A stretch of DNA of 64,000 nucleotides from the NCBI GenBank assembly GCA_001695595.3, contig MBPM02000051.1, positions 527,151 through 591,150 of the forward strand. Direction: 5' to 3'. The position numbers were made by a program, and so were the translations under genes. The stretch comes from Plasmopara viticola. Its lineage: Eukaryota > Oomycota > Peronosporomycetes > Peronosporales > Peronosporaceae. The number at the start of each line of letters is the position of its first letter. Position 1 is the stretch's first letter. Of the stretch, positions 1 through 11,152 are shown piece after piece. The notes beneath the pieces were generated by a model. It was not told where the DNA came from. It was given only the letters and a program-made list of their open reading frames with translations, and made no database searches.

Positions 1-104
1 ATACGACGCATACGTTGCAAGTGCTTGTGATGAGATAAGATTGACAGAAAGGAGCTTTTCTTTGTCCAAATAGACTTTGCGTGTGTGCGATGGTTGTACG
101 TGTT

Positions 105-111
105 TATATAA
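105..111 (+). promoter_or_regulatory. TATA-like box of a tRNA cassette (representative)
   Basis: TATATAA at -32 to -26 from the tRNA start at 137. The box or a shortened TATAAAT form recurs at the same distance in nearly every monomer. Upstream TATA elements near -30 help position TFIIIB in several eukaryotes; the role here is inferred. Confidence 0.5.
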
Positions 112-136
112 ATCTAAAAGTTTTTCCTGTCAGCCT

Positions 137-207
137 TCCCATATAGTCTAGGCGGTTAGGATAGCTGGCCCACCCAGTAGACCCGGGTTCGAGTCCCGGT
201 GTGGGAA
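137..207 (+). pseudogene. tRNA-Glu-like gene with 5-nt anticodon loop
   Basis: 71 nt. The acceptor (TCCCATA/TGTGGGA), D-arm, T-arm (CCGGG/CCCGG) and B box are intact. The anticodon region is GCTGG-CCCAC-CCAGT: two bases are missing relative to the CTCTCAC loop and no CUC triplet remains. The last stem pair is G-T. An automated caller opening the first stem pair could report CCA (Trp), but position 33 would then be C, so this would be spurious. Transcription is likely possible; decoding of Glu codons is not. Confidence 0.8.
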
Positions 208-265
208 CATTGTACTTATTGCTGCTACTTTGAAGCGGATATTCATACTACCAACTCATGCGCTC

Positions 266-271
266 TTTTTT
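266..271 (+). terminator. Pol III T6 terminator (representative)
   Basis: First run of four or more T after the tRNA at 137-207, 58 nt past its 3' end. Confidence 0.6.
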
Positions 272-508
272 AGAGAGCTTGGTCTGCTTGGATCTATAGT
301 TTTTACTCACGACTTCGGTATCTTTTTGTAAAATGTTTGCATTCGCGCTAGATGCTTAACGAGGTGCCAGATTTGAGCGCATACGTTGCAAGTGCTTGTG
401 ATGAGATAAGATTGACAGAAAGGAGCTTTTCTTTGTCCAAATAGACTTTGCGTGTGTGTGATGGTTGAACGTGTTTTTATAAATCTAAAAGTTTTTTTCT
501 GTCAGCCT

Positions 509-579
509 TCCCATATAGTCTAGGCGGTTAGGATAGCTGGCCCACCCAGTAGACCCGGGTTCGAGTCCCGGTGTGGGAA
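509..579 (+). pseudogene. tRNA-Glu-like, 5-nt anticodon loop
   Basis: Type B monomer, 372 bp after the previous start. Confidence 0.78.
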
Positions 580-896
580 CATTGTACTTATTGCTGCTTA
601 GTTTCGAAGCGGATATTTATACTACCAACTCATGCGCTCTTTTTTAGGGAGCTTGGTCTGCGTGGGAGCTTGGTCTGCTTGGATCTATAGTTGTTACTCA
701 CGACTTCGGTATCTTTTTGTAAAATGTTTGCATTCGCGCTAGATGCTTAACGATGTGCCAGATTCGAGCGCATACGTTGCAAGTGCTTGTGATGAGATAA
801 GATTGACAGAAAGAGCTTTTCTTTGTCCAAATAGACTTTGCGTGTGTGTGATGGTTGAACGTGTTTTATAAATCTAAAAGTTTTTTCTGTCAGCCT

Positions 897-967
897 TCCC
901 ATATAGTCTAGGCGGTTAGGATAGCTGGCCCACCCAGTAGACCCGGGTTCGAGTCCCGGTGTGGGAA
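897..967 (+). pseudogene. tRNA-Glu-like, 5-nt anticodon loop
   Basis: A second type B in a row, breaking the A/B alternation. Confidence 0.78.
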
Positions 968-1284
968 CATTGTACTTATTGCTGCTTAGTTTCGAAGCGG
1001 ATATTTATACTACCAACTCATGCGCTCTTTTTTAGGGAGCTTGGTCTGCGTGGGAGCTTGGTCTGCTTGGATCTATAGTTTTACTCACGACTTCGGTATC
1101 TTTTTGTAAAATGTTTGCATTCGCGCTAGATGCTTAAAGAGGTGCCAGATACGACGCATACGTTGCAAGTGCTTGTGATGAGATAAGATTGACAGAAAGG
1201 AGCTTTTCTTTGTCCAAATAGACTTTGCGTGTGTGCGATGGTTGTACGTGTTTATATAATCTAAAAGTTTTTTCCTGTCAGCCT

Positions 1285-1355
1285 TCCCATATAGTCTAGG
1301 CGGTTAGGATAGCTGGCCCACCCAGTAGACCCGGGTTCGAGTCCCGGTGTGGGAA
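1285..1355 (+). pseudogene. tRNA-Glu-like, 5-nt anticodon loop
   Basis: Type A monomer. Confidence 0.78.
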
Positions 1356-1653
1356 CATTGTACTTATTGCTGCTACGTTTGAAGCGGATATTCATACTAC
1401 CAACTCATGCGCTCTTTTTTAGAGAGCTTGGTCTGCTTGGATCTATAGTTTTTACTCACGACTTCGGTATCTTTTTGTAAAATGTTTGCATTCGCGCTAG
1501 ATGCTTAACGAGGTGCCAGATTCGAGTGCATACGTTGCAAGTGCTTGTGATGAGATAAGATTGACAGAAAGAGCTTTTCTTTGTCCAAATAGACTTTGCG
1601 TGTGTGATGGTTGAACGTGTTTTTATAAATCTAAAAGTTTTTTCTGTCAGCCT

Positions 1654-1723
1654 TCCATATAGTCTAGGCGGTTAGGATAGCTGGCCCACCCAGTAGACCC
1701 GGGTTCGAGTCCCGGTGTGGGAA
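1654..1723 (+). pseudogene. tRNA-Glu-like, 5-nt loop, acceptor C lost
   Basis: Acceptor strand TCCATA, one C short (70 nt). Confidence 0.75.
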
Positions 1724-2041
1724 CATTGTACTTATTGCTGCTTAGTTTCGAAGCGGATATTTATACTACCAACTCATGCGCTCTTTTTTAGGGAGCTTGG
1801 TCTGCGTGGGAGCTTGGTCTGCTTGGATCTATAGTTGTTACTCACGACTTCGGTATCTTTTTGTAAAATGTTTGCATTCGCGCTAGATGCTTAAAGAGGT
1901 GCCAGATACGACCGCATACGTTGCAAGTGCTTGTGATGAGATAAGATTGACAGAAAGAGCTTTTCTTTGTCCAAATAGACTTTGCGTGTGTGCGATGGTT
2001 GTACGTGTTTATATAATCTAAAAGTTTTTTCCTGTCAGCCT

Positions 2042-2112
2042 TCCCATATAGTCTAGGCGGTTAGGATAGCTGGCCCACCCAGTAGACCCGGGTTCGAGTC
2101 CCGGTGTGGGAA
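2042..2112 (+). pseudogene. tRNA-Glu-like, 5-nt anticodon loop
   Basis: Type A, +388. Confidence 0.78.
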
Positions 2113-2410
2113 CATTGTACTTATTGCTGCTACGTTTGAAGCGGATATTCATACTACCAACTCATGCGCTCTTTTTTAGAGAGCTTGGTCTGCTTGGATC
2201 TATAGTTTTTACTCACGACTTCGGTATCTTTTTGTAAAATGTTTGCATTCGCGCTAGATGCTTAACGAGGTGCCAGATTCGAGCGCATACGTTGCAAGTG
2301 CTTGTGATGAGATAAGATTGACAGAAAGAGCTTTTCTTTGTCCAAATAGACTTTGCGTGTGTGATGGTTGAACGTGTTTTATAAATCTAAAAGTTTTTTT
2401 CTGTCAGCCT

Positions 2411-2481
2411 TCCCATATAGTCTAGGCGGTTAGGATAGCTGGCCCACCCAGTAGACCCGGGTTCGAGTCCCGGTGTGGGAA
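2411..2481 (+). pseudogene. tRNA-Glu-like, 5-nt anticodon loop
   Basis: Type B, +369. Confidence 0.78.
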
Positions 2482-2801
2482 CATTGTACTTATTGCTGCT
2501 TAGTTTCGAAGCGGATATTTATACTACCAACTCATGCGCTCTTTTTTAGGGAGCTTGGTCTGCGTGGGAGCTTGGTCTGCTTGGATCTATAGTTGTTACT
2601 CACGACTTCGGTATCTTTTTGTAAAATGTTTGCATTCGCGCTAGATGCTTAAAGAGGTGCCAGATACGACCGCATACGTTGCAAGTGCTTGTGATGAGAT
2701 AAGATTGACAGAAAGGAGCTTTTCTTTGTCCAAATAGACTTTGCGTGTGTGCGATGGTTGTACGTGTTTATATAAATCTAAAAGTATTTTCCTGTCAGCC
2801 T

Positions 2802-2872
2802 TCCCATATAGTCTAGGCGGTTAGGATAGCTGGCCCACCCAGTAGACCCGGGTTCGAGTCCCGGTGTGGGAA
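2802..2872 (+). pseudogene. tRNA-Glu-like, 5-nt anticodon loop
   Basis: Type A, +391. Confidence 0.78.
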
Positions 2873-3172
2873 CATTGTACTTATTGCTGCTACTTTTGAA
2901 GCGGATATTCATACTACCAACTCATGCGCTCTTTTTTAGAGAGCTTGGTCTGCTTGGATCTATAGTTTTTACTCACGACTTCGGTATCTTTTTGTAAAAT
3001 GTTTGCATTCGCGCTAGATGCTTAACGAGGTGCCAGATTGAGCGCATACGTTGCAAGTGCTTGTGATGAGATAAGATTGACAGAAAGAGCTTTTCTTTGT
3101 CCAAATAGACTTTGCGTGTGTGTGATGGTTGAACGTGTTTTTATAAATCTAAAAGTTTTTTTCTGTCAGCCT

Positions 3173-3243
3173 TCCCATATAGTCTAGGCGATTAGGATAG
3201 CTGGCCCACCCAGTAGACCCGGGTTCGAGTCCCGGTGTGGGAA
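3173..3243 (+). pseudogene. tRNA-Glu-like, 5-nt anticodon loop
   Basis: D-loop GCGATTAGG variant. Confidence 0.78.
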
Positions 3244-3560
3244 CATTGTACTTATTGCTGCTTAGTTTCGAAGCGGATATTTATACTACCAACTCATGCG
3301 CTCTTTTTTAGGGAGCTTGGTCTCGTGGGAGCTTGGTTGCTGGATCTATAGTTGTTACTCACGACTTCGGTATCTTTTTGTAAAATGTTTGCATTCGCGC
3401 TAGATGCTTAAAGAGGTGCCAGATACGACCGCATACGTTGCAAGTGCTTGTGATGAGATAAGATTGACAGAAAGAAGCTTTTCTTTGTCCAAATAGACTT
3501 TGCGTGTGTGCGATGGTTGTACGTGTTTATATCAATCTAAAAGTTTTTTCCTGTCAGCCT

Positions 3561-3631
3561 TCCCATATAGTCTAGGCGGTTAGGATAGCTGGCCCACCCA
3601 GTAGACCCGGGTTCGAGTCCCGGTGTGGGAA
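3561..3631 (+). pseudogene. tRNA-Glu-like, 5-nt anticodon loop
   Basis: Type A, +388. Confidence 0.78.
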
Positions 3632-3929
3632 CATTGTACTTATTGCTGCTACTTTTGAAGCGGATATTCATACTACCAACTCATGCGCTCTTTTTTAGAG
3701 AGCTTGGTCTGCTTGGATCTATAGTTTTTACTCACGACTTCGGTATCTTTTTGTAAAATGTTTGCATTCGCGCTAGATGCTTAACGAGGTGCCAGATTCG
3801 AGTGCATACGTTGCAAGTGCTTGTGATGAGATAAGATTGACAGAAAGAGCTTTTCTTTGTCCAAATAGACTTTGCGTGTGTGATGGTTGAACGTGTTTTT
3901 ATAAATCTAAAAGTTTTTTCTGTCAGCCT

Positions 3930-4000
3930 TTCCATATAGTCTAGGCGGTTAGGATAGCTGGCCCACCCAGTAGACCCGGGTTCGAGTCCCGGTGTGGGAA
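3930..4000 (+). pseudogene. tRNA-Glu-like, 5-nt anticodon loop
   Basis: Acceptor TTCCATA (C2 to T, wobble pair). Confidence 0.76.
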
Positions 4001-4319
4001 CATTGTACTTATTGCTGCTTAGTTTCGAAGCGGATATTTATACTACCAACTCATGCGCTCTTTTTTAGGGAGCTTGGTCTGCGTGGGAGCTTGGTCTGCT
4101 TGGATCTATAGTTGTTACTCACGACTTCGGTATCTTTTTGTAAAATGTTTGCATTCGCGCTAGATGCTTAAAGAGGTGCCAGATACGACCGCATACGTTG
4201 CAAGTGCTTGTGATGAGATAAGATTGACAGAAAGAGCTTTTCTTTGTCCAAATAGACTTTGCGTGTGTGCGATGGTTGTACGTGTTTATATAAATCTAAA
4301 AGTTTTTTCCTGTCAGCCT

Positions 4320-4390
4320 TCCCATATAGTCTAGGCGGTTAGGATAGCTGGCCCACCCAGTAGACCCGGGTTCGAGTCCCGGTGTGGGAA
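4320..4390 (+). pseudogene. tRNA-Glu-like, 5-nt anticodon loop
   Basis: Type A, +390. Confidence 0.78.
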
Positions 4391-4688
4391 CATTGTACTT
4401 ATTGCTGCTACGTTTGAAGCGGATATTCATACTACCAACTCATGCGCTCTTTTTTAGAGAGCTTGGTCTGCTTGGATCTATAGTTTTTACTCACGACTTC
4501 GGTATCTTTTTGTAAAATGTTTGCATTCGCGCTAGATGCTTAACGAGGTGCCAGATTCGAGTGCATACGTTGCAAGTGCTTGTGATGAGATAAGATTGAC
4601 AGAAAGAGCTTTTCTTTGTCCAAATAGACTTTGCGTGTGTGATGGTTGAACGTGTTTTATAAATCTAAAAGTTTTTTTCTGTCAGCCT

Positions 4689-4759
4689 TCCCATATAGTC
4701 TAGGCGGTTAGGATAGCTGGCCCACCCAGTAGACCCGGGTTCGAGTCCCGGTGTGGGAA
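4689..4759 (+). pseudogene. tRNA-Glu-like, 5-nt anticodon loop
   Basis: Type B, +369. Confidence 0.78.
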
Positions 4760-5077
4760 CATTGTACTTATTGCTGCTTAGTTTCGAAGCGGATATTTAT
4801 ACTACCAACTCATGCGCTCTTTTTTAGGGAGCTTGGTCTGCGTGGGAGCTTGGTCTGCTTGGATCTATAGTTGTTACTCACGACTTCGGTATCTTTTTGT
4901 AAAATGTTTGCATTCGCGCTAGATGCTTAAAGAGGTGCCAGATACGACCGCATACGTTGCAAGTGCTTGTGATGAGATAAGATTGACAGAAAGAGCTTTT
5001 CTTTGTCCAAATAGACTTTGCGTGTGTGCGATGGTTGTACGTGTTTATATAAATCTAAAAGTTTTTCCTGTCAGCCT

Positions 5078-5148
5078 TCCCATATAGTCTAGGCGGTTAG
5101 GATAGCTGGCCCACCCAGTAGACCCGGGTTCGAGTCCCGGTGTGGGAA
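5078..5148 (+). pseudogene. tRNA-Glu-like, 5-nt anticodon loop
   Basis: Type A, +389. Confidence 0.78.
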
Positions 5149-5448
5149 CATTGTACTTATTGCTGCTACTTTTGAAGCGGATATTCATACTACCAACTCA
5201 TGCGCTCTTTTTTAGAGAGCTTGGTCTGCTTGGATCTATAGTTTTTACTCACGACTTCGGTATCTTTTTGTAAAATGTTTGCATTCGCGCTAGATGCTTA
5301 ACGAGGTGCCAGATTTGAGCGCATACGTTGCAAGTGCTTGTGATGAGATAAGATTGACAGAAAGAGCTTTTCTTTGTCCAAATAGACTTTGCGTGTGTGT
5401 GATGGTTGAACGTGTTTTTATAAATCTAAAAGTTTTTTCTGTCAGCCT

Positions 5449-5518
5449 TCCCATATAGTCTAGGCGTTAGGATAGCTGGCCCACCCAGTAGACCCGGGTT
5501 CGAGTCCCGGTGTGGGAA
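5449..5518 (+). pseudogene. tRNA-Glu-like, 5-nt loop, D-loop G lost
   Basis: D-loop TAGGCGTTAG, one G short (70 nt). Confidence 0.76.
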
Positions 5519-5837
5519 CATTGTACTTATTGCTGCTTAGTTTCGAAGCGGATATTTATACTACCAACTCATGCGCTCTTTTTTGGGGAGCTTGGTCTTC
5601 GTGGGAGCTTGGTTTGCGTGGATCTATAGTTGTTACTCACGACTTCGGTATCTTTTTGTAAAATGTTTGCATTCGCGCTAGATGCTTAAAGAGGTGCCAG
5701 ATACGACCGCGTACGTTGCAAGTGCTTGTGATGAGATAAGATTGACAGAAAGAAGCTTTTCTTTGTCCAAATAGACTTTCCGTGTGTGCGATGGTTGTAC
5801 GTGTTTATATAATCTAAAAGTTTTTTCCTGTCAGCCT

Positions 5838-5908
5838 TCCCATATAGTCTAGGCGGTTAGGATAGCTGGCCCACCCAGTAGACCCGGGTTCGAGTCCCGG
5901 TGTGGGAA
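5838..5908 (+). pseudogene. tRNA-Glu-like, 5-nt anticodon loop
   Basis: Type A, +389. Confidence 0.78.
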
Positions 5909-6206
5909 CATTGTACTTATTGCTGCTACTTTTGAAGCGGATATTCATACTACCAACTCATGCGCTCTTTTTTAGAGAGCTTGGTCTGCTTGGATCTATA
6001 GTTTTTACTCACGACTTCGGTATCTTTTTGTAAAATGTTTGCATTCGCGCTAGATGCTTAACGAGGTGCCAGATTCGAGTGCATACGTTGCAAGTGCTTG
6101 TGATGAGATAAGATTGACAGAAAGAGCTTTTCTTTGTCCAAATAGACTTTGCGTGTGTGATGGTTGAACGTGTTTTATAAATCTAAAAGTTTTTTTCTGT
6201 CAGCCT

Positions 6207-6276
6207 TCCATATAGTCTAGGCGGTTAGGATAGCTGGCCCACCCAGTAGACCCGGGTTCGAGTCCCGGTGTGGGAA
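6207..6276 (+). pseudogene. tRNA-Glu-like, 5-nt loop, acceptor C lost
   Basis: Acceptor TCCATA, as at 1654. Confidence 0.75.
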
Positions 6277-6595
6277 CATTGTACTTATTGCTGCTTAGTT
6301 TCGAAGCGGATATTTATACTACCAACTCATGCGCTCTTTTTTAGGGAGCTTGGTCTGCGTGGGAGCTTGGTCTGCTTGGATCTATAGTTGTTACTCACGA
6401 CTTCGGTATCTTTTTGTAAAATGTTTGCATTCGCGCTAGATGCTTAAAGAGGTGCCAGATACGACCGCATACGTTGCAAGTGCTTGTGATGAGATAAGAT
6501 TGACAGAAAGAGCTTTTCTTTGTCCAAATAGACTTTGCGTGTGTGCGATGGTTGTACGTGTTTATATAAATCTAAAAGTTTTTTCCTGTCAGCCT

Positions 6596-6666
6596 TCCCA
6601 TATAGTCTAGGCGGTTAGGATAGCTGGCCCACCCAGTAGACCCGGGTTCGAGTCCCGGTGTGGGAA
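6596..6666 (+). pseudogene. tRNA-Glu-like, 5-nt anticodon loop
   Basis: Type A, +389. Confidence 0.78.
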
Positions 6667-6963
6667 CATTGTACTTATTGCTGCTACTTTGAAGCGGATA
6701 TTCATACTACCAACTCATGCGCTCTTTTTTAGAGAGCTTGGTCTGCTTGGATCTATAGTTTTTACTCACGACTTCGGTATCTTTTTGTAAAATGTTTGCA
6801 TTCGCGCTAGATGCTTAACGAGGTGCCAGATTCGAGCGCATACGTTGCAAGTGCTTGTGATGAGATAAGATTGACAGAAAGAGCTTTTCTTTGTCCAAAT
6901 AGACTTTGCGTGTGTGATGGTTGAACGTGTTTTTATAAATCTAAAAGTTTTTTCTGTCAGCCT

Positions 6964-7034
6964 TCCCATATAGTCTAGGCGATTAGGATAGCTGGCCCAC
7001 CCAGTAGACCCGGGTTCGAGTCCCGGTGTGGGAA
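6964..7034 (+). pseudogene. tRNA-Glu-like, 5-nt anticodon loop
   Basis: GCGATTAGG D-loop, shared with 3173 and 8480. Confidence 0.78.
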
Positions 7035-7353
7035 CATTGTACTTATTGCTGCTTAGTTTCGAAGCGGATATTTATACTACCAACTCATGCGCTCTTTTTT
7101 AGGGAGCTTGGTCTGCGTGGGAGCTTGGTCTGCTTGGATCTATAGTTGTTACTCACGACTTCGGTATCTTTTTGTAAAATGTTTGCATTCGCGCTAGATG
7201 CTTAAAGAGGTGCCAGATACGACCGCATACGTTGCAAGTGCTTGTGATGAGATAAGATTGACAGAAAGAGCTTTTCTTTGTCCAAATAGACTTTGCGTGT
7301 GTGCGATGGTTGTACGTGTTTATATAAATCTAAAAGTTTTTTCCTGTCAGCCT

Positions 7354-7424
7354 TCCCATATAGTCTAGGCGGTTAGGATAGCTGGCCCACCCAGTAGACC
7401 CGGGTTCGAGTCCCGGTGTGGGAA
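7354..7424 (+). pseudogene. tRNA-Glu-like, 5-nt anticodon loop
   Basis: Type A, +390. Confidence 0.78.
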
Positions 7425-7725
7425 CATTGTACTTATTGCTGCTACTTTTGAAGCGGATATTCATACTACCAACTCATGCGCTCTTTTTTAGAGAGCTTGG
7501 TCTGCTTGGATCTATAGTTTTTACTCACGACTTCGGTATCTTTTTGTAAAATGTTTGCATTCGCGCTAGATGCTTAACGAGGTGCCAGATTCGAGCGCAT
7601 ACGTTGCAAGTGCTTGTGATGAGATAAGATTGACAGAAAGGAGCTTTTCTTTGTCCAAATAGACTTTGCGTGTGTGTGATGGTTGAACGTGTTTTTATAA
7701 ATCTAAAAGTTTTTTCTGTCAGCCT

Positions 7726-7796
7726 TCCCATATAGTCTAGGCGGTTAGGATAGCTGGCCCACCCAGTAGACCCGGGTTCGAGTCCCGGTGTGGGAA
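7726..7796 (+). pseudogene. tRNA-Glu-like, 5-nt anticodon loop
   Basis: Type B; its downstream minisatellite is eroded by small losses. Confidence 0.78.
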
Positions 7797-8108
7797 CATT
7801 GTACTTATTGCTGCTTAGTTTCGAAGCGGATATTTATACTACCAACTCATGCGCTCTTTTTGGGAGCTTGGTCTCGTGGGAGCTTGGTTGCGGATCTATA
7901 GTTGTTACTCACGACTTCGGTATCTTTTTGTAAAATGTTTGCATTCGCGCTAGATGCTTAAAGAGGTGCCAGATACGACGCATACGTTGCAAGTGCTTGT
8001 GATGAGATAAGATTGACAGAAAGAAGCTTTTCTTTGTCCAAATAGACTTTGCGTGTGTGCGATGGTTGTACGTGTTTATATAATCTAAAAGTTTTTTCCT
8101 GTCAGCCT

Positions 8109-8179
8109 TCCCATATAGTCTAGGCGGTTAGGATAGCTGGCCCACCCAGTAGACCCGGGTTCGAGTCCCGGTGTGGGAA
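8109..8179 (+). pseudogene. tRNA-Glu-like, 5-nt anticodon loop
   Basis: Type A, +383. Confidence 0.78.
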
Positions 8180-8479
8180 CATTGTACTTATTGCTGCTAC
8201 TTTTGAAGCGGATATTCATACTACCAACTCATGCGCTCTTTTTTAGAGAGCTTGGTCTGCTTGGATCTATAGTTTTTACTCACGACTTCGGTATCTTTTT
8301 GTAAAATGTTTGCATTCGCGCTAGATGCTTAACGAGGTGCCAGATTCGAGTGCATACGTTGCAAGTGCTTGTGATGAGATAAGATTGACAGAAAGGAGCT
8401 TTTCTTTGTCCAAATAGACTTTGCGTGTGTGTGATGGTTGTACGTGTTTTATAAATCTAAAAGTTTTTTCTGTCAGCCT

Positions 8480-8550
8480 TCCCATATAGTCTAGGCGATT
8501 AGGATAGCTGGCCCACCCAGTAGACCCGGGTTCGAGTCCCGGTGTGGGAA
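8480..8550 (+). pseudogene. tRNA-Glu-like, 5-nt anticodon loop
   Basis: GCGATTAGG D-loop. Confidence 0.78.
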
Positions 8551-8869
8551 CATTGTACTTATTGCTGCTTAGTTTCGAAGCGGATATTTATACTACCAAC
8601 TCATGCGCTCTTTTTTAGGGAGCTTGGTCTGCGTGGGAGCTTGGTCTGCTTGGATCTATAGTTGTTACTCACGACTTCGGTATCTTTTTGTAAAATGTTT
8701 GCATTCGCGCTAGATGCTTAAAGAGGTGCCAGATACGACCGCATACGTTGCAAGTGCTTGTGATGAGATAAGATTGACAGAAAGAAGCTTTTCTTTGTCC
8801 AAATAGACTTTGCGTGTGTGCGATGGTTGTACGTGTTTATATAATCTAAAAGTTTTTTCCTGTCAGCCT

Positions 8870-8940
8870 TCCCATATAGTCTAGGCGGTTAGGATAGCTG
8901 GCCCACCTAGTAGACCCGGGTTCGAGTCCCGGTGTGGGAA
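8870..8940 (+). pseudogene. tRNA-Glu-like, 5-nt anticodon loop
   Basis: CCACCTAG in the anticodon stem, shared with 11153. Confidence 0.76.
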
Positions 8941-9239
8941 CATTGTACTTATTGCTGCTACTTTCGAAGCGGATATTTATACTACCAACTCATGCGCTCT
9001 TTTTTAGAGAGCTTGGTCTGCTTGGATCTATAGTTTTTACTCACGACTTCGGTATCTTTTTGTAAAATGTTTGCATTCGCGCTAGATGCTTAACGAGGTG
9101 CCAGATTCGAGTGCATACGTTGCAAGTGCTTGTGATGAGATAAGATTGACAGAAAGAGCTTTTCTTTGTCCAAATAGACTTTGCGTGTGTGATGGTTGTA
9201 CGTGTTTTTATAAATCTAAAAGTTTTTTCCTGTCAGCCT

Positions 9240-9310
9240 TCCCATATAGTCTAGGCGGTTAGGATAGCTGGCCCACCCAGTAGACCCGGGTTCGAGTCCC
9301 GGTGTGGGAA
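9240..9310 (+). pseudogene. tRNA-Glu-like, 5-nt anticodon loop
   Basis: Type B, but with the 'ggttgtacg' upstream block of type A. Confidence 0.78.
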
Positions 9311-9628
9311 CATTGTACTTATTGCTGCTTAGTTTCGAAGCGGATATTTATACTACCAACTCATGCGCTCTTTTTTAGGGAGCTTGGTCTGCGTGGGAGC
9401 TTGGTCTGCTTGGATCTATAGTTGTTACTCACGACTTCGGTATCTTTTTGTAAAATGTTTGCATTCGCGCTAGATGCTTAAAGAGGTGCCAGATACGACC
9501 GCGTACGTTGCAAGTGCTTGTGATGAGATAAGATTGACAGAAAGAGCTTTTCTTTGTCCAAATAGACTTTGCGTGTGTGCGATGGTTGTACGTGTTTATA
9601 TAAATCTAAAAGTTTTTCCTGTCAGCCT

Positions 9629-9699
9629 TCCCATATAGTCTAGGCGGTTAGGATAGCTGGCCCACCCAGTAGACCCGGGTTCGAGTCCCGGTGTGGGAA
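9629..9699 (+). pseudogene. tRNA-Glu-like, 5-nt anticodon loop
   Basis: Last copy before the mosaic boundary; trailer begins 'actaattgc'. Confidence 0.78.
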
Positions 9700-10001
9700 C
9701 ATTGTACTAATTGCTGCTTAGTTTCGAAGCAAATATTTATACTACCAACTCATGCGCTCTTTTTTAGAGAGCTTGGTCTGCTTGGATCTATTGTTGTTAC
9801 TCACGACTTCGGTATCTTTTTGTAAAATGTTTGCATTCGCGCTAGATGCTTAACGAGGTGCCAGATTGAGCGCATACGTTGCAAGTGCTTGTGATGAGAT
9901 AAGATTGACAGAAAGAGCTTTTCTTTGTCCAAATAGACTTTGCGTGTGTGTGTGATGGTTGTACGTGTTTAATAAATCTAAAAGATTTTTCCTGTCAGCC
10001 T

Positions 10002-10074
10002 TCCCATATAGTCTAGGCGGTTAGGATAGCTGGCTCTCACCCAGCAGACCCGGGTTCGAGTCCCGGTGTGGGAA
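10002..10074 (+). tRNA. tRNA-Glu (CUC)
   Basis: First intact 73-nt copy, isolated among loop-deleted neighbours. Confidence 0.9.
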
Positions 10075-10391
10075 CATTGTACTTATTGCTGCTTAGTTTC
10101 GAAGCGGATATTTATACTACCAACTCATGCGCTCTTTTTTGGGAGCTTGGTCTCGTGGGAGCTTGGTCTGCTTGGATCTATAGTTGTTACTCACGACTTC
10201 GGTATCTTTTTGTAAAATGTTTGCATTCGCGCTAGATGCTTAAAGAGGTGCCAGATACGACGCATACGTTGCAAGTGCTTGTGATGAGATAAGATTGACA
10301 GAAAGAAGCTTTTCTTTGTCCAAATAGACTTTGCGTGTGTGCGATGGTTGTACGTGTTTATATAAATCTAAAAGTTTTTTCCTGTCAGCCT

Positions 10392-10462
10392 TCCCATATA
10401 GTCTAGGCGGTTAGGATAGCTGGCCCACCCAGTAGACCCGGGTTCGAGTCCCGGTGTGGGAA
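10392..10462 (+). pseudogene. tRNA-Glu-like, 5-nt anticodon loop
   Basis: Loop-deleted copy beyond an intact one. Confidence 0.78.
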
Positions 10463-10761
10463 CATTGTACTTATTGCTGCTTACTTTCGAAGCGGATATT
10501 TATACTACCAACTCATGCGCTCTTTTTTAGGAGCTTGGTCTGCTTGGATCTATAGTTTTTACTCACGACCTCGGTATCTTTTTGTAAAATGTTTGCATTC
10601 GCGCTAGATGCTTAACGAGGTGCCAGATTCGAGCGCATACGTTGCAAGTGCTTGTGATGAGATAAGATTGACAGAAAGAGCTTTTCTTTGTCCAAATAGA
10701 CTTTGCGTGTGTGTGATGGTTGTACGTGTTTTATAAATCTAAAAGTTTTTTCTGTCAGCCT

Positions 10762-10832
10762 TCCCATATAGTCTAGGCGGTTAGGATAGCTGGCCCACCC
10801 AGTAGACCCGGGTTCGAGTCCCGGTGTGGGAA
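10762..10832 (+). pseudogene. tRNA-Glu-like, 5-nt anticodon loop
   Basis: +370 spacing as in the dimer region. Confidence 0.78.
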
Positions 10833-11152
10833 CATTGTACTTATTGCTGCTTAGTTTCGAAGCGGATATTTATACTACCAACTCATGCGCTCTTTTTTAG
10901 GGAGCTTGGTCTGCGTGGGAGCTTGGTCTGCTTGGATCTGTAGTTGTTACTCACGACTTCGGTATCTTTTTGTAAAATGTTTGCATTCGTGCTAGATGCT
11001 TAAAGAGGTGCCAGATACGACCGCATACGTTGCAAGTGCTTGTGATGAGATAAGATTGACAGAAAGAAGTTTTTCTTTGTCCAAATAGACTTTGCGTGTG
11101 TGCGATGGTTGTACGTGTTTATATAAATCTAAAAGTTTTTTCCTGTCAGCCT

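Larger units (their letters stand above)
1..9900 (+). repeat. Tandem array, dimeric higher-order repeat of anticodon-loop-deleted tRNA-Glu monomers
   Basis: Twenty-six monomers in direct orientation. From about 1.28 kb the tRNA start-to-start distance alternates regularly between 368-372 and 383-391 bp, a dimer of about 759 bp. Type A monomers carry a 'gcgatggttgtacg' upstream block, 'attcatac' after the tRNA and one 17-bp minisatellite unit. Type B monomers carry 'gatggttgaacg', 'atttatac' and two units. All 26 tRNAs share the same anticodon-loop deletion. The array enters the window mid-monomer, so its left edge is not seen. The spacers hold no gene I can recognise. Confidence 0.93.

Noticed and set aside
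137..207. Calling the loop-deleted copies tRNA-Trp (CCA) or another isoacceptor
   Set aside because: A 7-nt loop requires opening a good G-C pair and puts C at position 33, where U is nearly invariant. The copies are otherwise tRNA-Glu.
389..470. Box C/D snoRNA in the spacer (GTGATGA resembles a C box)
   Set aside because: No CTGA D box at a suitable distance and no terminal stem.
3732..3935. Recurrent 60-97 codon frames in monomers without the insert
   Set aside because: They overlap tRNA bodies and spacers, shift with one-base indels between copies, and show no coding signature.
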